From Streptomyces odontomachi (lineage in GTDB: Bacteria; Actinomycetota; Actinomycetes; Streptomycetales; Streptomycetaceae): a stretch of DNA of 64,000 bases. Positions within the stretch are counted from its first letter, which is position 1; the number at the start of each line of letters is the position of its first letter. The notes under the pieces were generated by a model. It ran no database searches. It had not been told where the DNA came from and saw only the letters and a list, made by a program, of their open reading frames with translations. A program made the translations under genes and the position numbers. The stretch is from contig NZ_JAMJWG010000021.1 in the NCBI RefSeq assembly GCF_024435355.1, positions 62,001-126,000 on the forward strand, written 5' to 3'. Shown here in pieces: positions 60,729-64,000 of this stretch.

Positions 60729-62234
60729 TCAGCCCCGGGTCGTGTAGTTCGGTGCCTCGACCGTCATCTGGATGTCGTGCGGGTGGCTCTCCTTGAGGCC
60801 CGCGGAGGTGATCCGCACGAAACGGCCGCGCTCCTGCAACTCGGGGACGGTACGGCCGCCGACGTAGAACATCGACTGGCGCAGACCGCCGACCAGCTGG
60901 TGGACGACGGCGGAGAGCGGACCGCGGTAGGGCACCTGGCCCTCGATGCCCTCGGGCACCAGCTTGTCGTCGGAGGCGACGCCCTCCTGGAAGTAGCGGT
61001 CCTTGGAGAACGACTTGCTGTCGCCGCGGGTCTGCATGGCACCGAGGGAGCCCATCCCGCGGTACGACTTGAACTGCTTGCCGTTGATGAACAGCAGCTC
61101 TCCGGGCGACTCCTCGCAGCCGGCGAGCAGCGAGCCGAGCATGACCGTGTCCGCGCCCGCGACCAGCGCCTTGGCGATGTCGCCGGAGTACTGGAGGCCA
61201 CCGTCGCCGATCACCGGAACACCGGCCGCACGGGCGGCGCGGGCCGCCTCGTAGATGGCCGTCACCTGCGGTACGCCGATACCGGCGACGACCCGCGTGG
61301 TACAGATCGAGCCGGGCCCGACACCGACCTTGACACCGTCGGCACCGGCGTCGATGAGCGCCTGGGCGCCGTCCCGGGTGGCGATGTTGCCCCCGATGAC
61401 GTCGACGGACGCGTTCGACTTGATCTTGGCGACCATGTCGCCGACGAGTTTCGAGTGGCCGTGGGCGGTGTCGACCACGATGAAGTCGACGCCCGCCTCG
61501 ATCAGCGCCTGGGCACGCTCGAAGGCATCACCCGCGACACCGACGGCGCCGCCGACGATGAGGCGGCCCTCGGCGTCCTTGGCGGCGTTCGGGTACTGCT
61601 CGGCCTTCACGAAGTCCTTGACGGTGATCAGGCCCTTGAGCACGCCGTGGTCGTCGACCAGCGGCAGCTTCTCGATCTTGTGGCGGCGCAGCAGCGCCAT
61701 CGCGTCCACGCCGGAGATCCCGACCTTGCCGGTGACCAGCGGCATCGGCGTCATGACCTCGCGCACCTGACGCGTGCGGTCGGTCTCGAAGGCCATGTCG
61801 CGGTTGGTGACGATGCCGAGCAGTTTGTCGTTGCCGTCGACGACCGGTACCCCGCTGATGCGGAACTTGCCACAGATCGCGTCGGCCTCGGCGAGCGTGG
61901 CGTCCGGGTGCACGGTGATCGGGTCGGTCACCATGCCGGCCTCGGACCGCTTGACCAGGTCGACCTGGTTGGCCTGGTCGGCGATGGACAGATTGCGGTG
62001 CAGCACGCCCACGCCGCCCTGCCGGGCCATGGCGATCGCCATCCGGGCCTCGGTGACCTTGTCCATCGCTGCGGAGAGCAGCGGGATGTTCACCCGGACG
62101 TTTCTCGAGATGCGCGATGCGGTGTCGATCTGGTCCGGCGCCATGTCCGAGGCGCCCGGCAGCAGCAGTACATCGTCGTAGGTCAGCCCGAGTGTCGCGA
62201 ACTTATCGGGCACTCCGTCGATGTCGGACGTCAT
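60729..62234 (-). CDS. guaB: IMP dehydrogenase
   Basis: 501 residues from ATG 62234 behind GGGGAAGG. The barrel is interrupted by two CBS domains (about 100-215: VHPDATLAEADAIC...DKLLGIVTNRDMAF; PLVTGKVGISGVDAMALL). The catalytic loop GPGSICTTRVV and the Arg-Tyr flap (YRGMGSLGAM) are intact. It oxidises IMP to XMP with NAD+, the committed step to GMP, which guaA in this window completes. It belongs to a conserved run with guaB3 on one side and the sigma factor and bldM on the other. Confidence 0.97.
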   Translation of the reverse strand: MTSDIDGVPDKFATLGLTYDDVLLLPGASDMAPDQIDTASRISRNVRVNIPLLSAAMDKVTEARMAIAMARQGGVGVLHRNLSIADQANQVDLVKRSEAGMVTDPITVHPDATLAEADAICGKFRISGVPVVDGNDKLLGIVTNRDMAFETDRTRQVREVMTPMPLVTGKVGISGVDAMALLRRHKIEKLPLVDDHGVLKGLITVKDFVKAEQYPNAAKDAEGRLIVGGAVGVAGDAFERAQALIEAGVDFIVVDTAHGHSKLVGDMVAKIKSNASVDVIGGNIATRDGAQALIDAGADGVKVGVGPGSICTTRVVAGIGVPQVTAIYEAARAARAAGVPVIGDGGLQYSGDIAKALVAGADTVMLGSLLAGCEESPGELLFINGKQFKSYRGMGSLGAMQTRGDSKSFSKDRYFQEGVASDDKLVPEGIEGQVPYRGPLSAVVHQLVGGLRQSMFYVGGRTVPELQERGRFVRITSAGLKESHPHDIQMTVEAPNYTTRG

Positions 62235-62367
62235 GACACCTTCCCCAATGGCCTTGATCGGTGCGGATGTCCATGCTAACGGGCTGGGGGACCGTCTCAT
62301 TCCACTCCGAAGATCGTCCGGCCGGGCGGACGGAGATCTGCATCACGCGCCGTCGGAACGGCGGGGG

Positions 62368-63033
62368 CTACTGCTCGGCGAGCGCACGCAGCCGGCTGAG
62401 GGCACGGTGCTGCGCGACCCGGACGGCACCCGGGGACATGCCCAGCAGCCGGCCGGTCTCCTCGGCCGTGAGACCGACGGCGATGCGCAGCAGCAACAGC
62501 TCGCGCTGGGTGTCCGGGAGGTTGGCGAGGAGTTCCTTGGCCCGCTCGGCATCGCTGCTGAGCAGGGCGCGCTCCTCGGGGCCGAGCGAGTCGTCGGGCC
62601 ACTCGGGCATCTCGTCGGAGGGCACGGCGGTGGATCCGGGGTGCCGCATGGCGGCACGTTGGAGGTCGGCGACCTTGTGCGCGGCGATGGCGAACACGAA
62701 CGCCTCGAAGGGGCGGCCGGTGTCGCGGTAGCGAGGCAGCGCGAGCAGCACCGCCACGCACACCTCCTGCGCCAGGTCCTCCACGAAGTGCCGCGCATCC
62801 CCTGGCAACCGGGACAGTCTGGTCCGGCAGTAGCGCAGTGCGAGGGGGTGGACATGGGCTAGGAGGTCGTGGGTGGCCTGTTCGTCGCCACCCGCGGCGC
62901 GGTGGACGAGCGCACCGATCATCGTCGTCCCGTCGTCACGCATCAGACCATGGTGCCTTGGCGCCGTTTGCTCCGCGGCACCGCGTCCGTAGTTGTGCAC
63001 TGAAGCGTTATGAGTAGGTGCGCCGGCACTCAT
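62368..63033 (-). CDS. shbA: ECF RNA polymerase sigma factor, ShbA/SigD type
   Basis: 221 residues from ATG 63033 (AGGGA and GGGAGAG upstream). Region 2 is clear (ALRYCRTRLSRLPGDARHFVEDLAQEVCVAVLLAL... FVFAIAAHKVADLQRA), and region 4 ends in a helix-turn-helix (LPDTQRELLLLRIAVGLTAEETGRLLGMSPGAVRVAQHRALSRL). Between guaB and bldM this matches the position of ShbA, which in S. griseus drives transcription of the principal sigma factor gene hrdB, and of SigD in mycobacteria. The name rests on position and on recalled literature. There is no anti-sigma gene beside it. Confidence 0.85.
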   Translation of the reverse strand: MSAGAPTHNASVHNYGRGAAEQTAPRHHGLMRDDGTTMIGALVHRAAGGDEQATHDLLAHVHPLALRYCRTRLSRLPGDARHFVEDLAQEVCVAVLLALPRYRDTGRPFEAFVFAIAAHKVADLQRAAMRHPGSTAVPSDEMPEWPDDSLGPEERALLSSDAERAKELLANLPDTQRELLLLRIAVGLTAEETGRLLGMSPGAVRVAQHRALSRLRALAEQ

Positions 63034-63195
63034 TCCCTGCGCTCTCCCCTCACGCTCGTTCCGCTCGGCTGGCTCGTCCCTGAGGAACTCCACCCTTCAA
63101 GGATGCGGCATCGGCCGCGAAACGAGCACCGGGCGTCCGTCGCCCCGTCCACCAGAAGGCGGACGGGGGACGCCACGTCCGAAGCTTCGCCGCTC

Positions 63196-63807
63196 TCAGC
63201 GGACCAGGCCCCAGCGGAAGCCGAGCGCGACCGCGTGCGCCCGGTCGGAGGCGCCGAGCTTCTTGAACAGGCGTCTGGCGTGCGTTTTCACGGTGTCCTC
63301 GGAGAGGAAGAGCTCCCGGCCGATCTCCGCGTTGGACCTGCCGTGGCTCATGCCTTCCAGGACCTGGATCTCACGCGCGGTGAGGGTCGGTGCCGCACCC
63401 ATTTCGGCGGAACGCAGCCGGCGCGGGGCGAGCCGCCAGGTGGGGTCGGCGAGCGCCTGGGTCACGGTGGCCCGCAGCTCGGCGCGCGAGGCGTCCTTGT
63501 GGAGGTAGCCGCGTGCACCGGCGGCGACCGCGAGTGCCACCCCGTCCAGGTCCTCGGCGACGGTGAGCATGATGATGCGCGCACCGGGGTCGGCCGAGAG
63601 CAGCCGGCGGACGGTCTCCACGCCGCCGAGGCCCGGCATGCGCACGTCCATCAGAATCAGATCGGATCGGTCGGCGCCCCAGCGGCGGAGGACTTCCTCG
63701 CCGTTGGCCGCCGTCGTCACGCGCTCGACGCCGGGCACGGTCGCCACGGCACGGCGCAGCGCCTCTCGGGCGAGCGGGGAGTCGTCACAGACGAGGACGG
63801 ATGTCAT
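63196..63807 (-). CDS. bldM: developmental response regulator BldM
   Basis: 203 residues, the exact BldM length. The receiver domain begins SVLVCDDSPLAREAL and has the phosphoacceptor-position Asp in LILMDVRMPGLGG, the Thr in MLTVAED and the Lys in LHKDAS. The LuxR-type helix-turn-helix is LTAREIQVLEGMSHGRSNAEIGREL...VKTHARRLFKKL. BldM is an orphan regulator of aerial growth and sporulation: as a homodimer it activates one gene set, and with WhiI as a heterodimer another. Its promoter at 63940 is of the sigma-BldN type, as expected. Whether whiD follows beyond the window, as in S. coelicolor, cannot be seen. Confidence 0.95.
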   Translation of the reverse strand: MTSVLVCDDSPLAREALRRAVATVPGVERVTTAANGEEVLRRWGADRSDLILMDVRMPGLGGVETVRRLLSADPGARIIMLTVAEDLDGVALAVAAGARGYLHKDASRAELRATVTQALADPTWRLAPRRLRSAEMGAAPTLTAREIQVLEGMSHGRSNAEIGRELFLSEDTVKTHARRLFKKLGASDRAHAVALGFRWGLVR

Positions 63808-63939
63808 GGCTGATCTCCGTAGCTCTCACAGCTGCTGCGCGTCACCTTGAGCCTCCAGCTGGTACGAATCGTCACCTCTGCGGTTGAGCCCTCGGACGCG
63901 TGCCCGAAGCCCTGCTTTCCCTCAACCACTTCCGCACTC

Positions 63940-63967
63940 TCAACGACGGTCACTCGAAAGAGTTACG
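63940..63967 (-). promoter_or_regulatory. sigma-BldN promoter of bldM
   Basis: On the minus strand CGTAAC (63967-63962), a spacer of exactly 16, then CGTTGA (63945-63940). This equals the -35 and -10 sequences recalled for the BldN-dependent bldM promoter of S. coelicolor. Transcription would start near 63933, with a leader of about 125 nt before ATG 63807. Confidence 0.88.
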
Positions 63968-64000
63968 GGTCGGAGAGCTCCTTTCGGCACTCTACGTGAG

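Noticed and set aside
1..64000. tRNA, rRNA, CRISPR array, insertion sequence or prophage integration site
   Set aside because: None seen. No T-loop GGTTCGAATCC-type sequence, no spaced identical repeats with unique spacers, and no transposase or integrase motif was found in any frame.

Overview
The window is chromosomal DNA from a Streptomyces or a very close relative. It is very GC-rich with strong third-position GC, uses many GTG starts, and carries the developmental regulator bldM, an isobutyryl-CoA mutase small subunit gene, secreted xylan-degrading enzymes and a cluster of eukaryotic-type Ser/Thr kinases. From memory, the order bldM - ECF sigma factor - guaB - guaB3 - glpD - kinase cluster - aldehyde dehydrogenase/GMC oxidoreductase - chorismate mutase - guaA - NlpC/P60 - pcrA - M23 - icmB matches the S. 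coelicolor SCO4768 to SCO4800 core region. Assignments here rest on reading protein motifs and DNA; no database was searched.

Layout. 1-4.1 kb: the 3' end of a DUF6519-like gene, a peptidoglycan amidase, a 20-bp minisatellite and two secreted proteins of unknown function. 4.2-12.9 kb: two divergent operons, MoxR AAA ATPase/DUF5682/VWA on the minus strand and SWIM zinc finger/DUF5691 on the plus strand. Both start from promoters that match the LexA-independent (PafBC/RecA-NDp) DNA-damage promoter of actinobacteria. 13.1-20.4 kb: icmB, an M23 peptidase with a large repetitive cytoplasmic tail, pcrA helicase, and a NlpC/P60 hydrolase behind a c-di-AMP (ydaO) riboswitch. 20.5-25.1 kb: a xylan locus (GH10 xylanase, CE4 esterase, LacI regulator) whose promoters share GAAA/TTTC palindromes. 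25.2-31.7 kb: a PspC-type sensor kinase/response regulator pair, a PspC membrane protein, DoxX and another membrane protein. 31.7-32.7 kb is gene-free and holds a long imperfect palindrome. 32.7-37.7 kb: guaA, chorismate mutase behind an apparent peptide attenuator, and a wall/membrane-anchored secreted protein. 37.8-41.5 kb: a GMC oxidoreductase and a succinic semialdehyde dehydrogenase.

41.7-54.3 kb: four Ser/Thr kinases, one pseudokinase and a methyltransferase, all on the minus strand. Four of the five kinase-like proteins end in related extracytoplasmic domains. 54.5-64 kb: a serine hydrolase, glpD, a nucleotide-sugar dehydrogenase that lacks its catalytic residues, guaB3, guaB, an ECF sigma factor (ShbA/SigD type) and bldM with a textbook sigma-BldN promoter at the right edge.

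The most interesting parts are the DNA-damage-type promoters shared by the MoxR/VWA and SWIM/DUF5691 operons, the attenuator before chorismate mutase, the pseudokinase with its sensor family, and the dehydrogenase without an active site. No tRNA, rRNA, CRISPR array, insertion sequence or prophage was seen.
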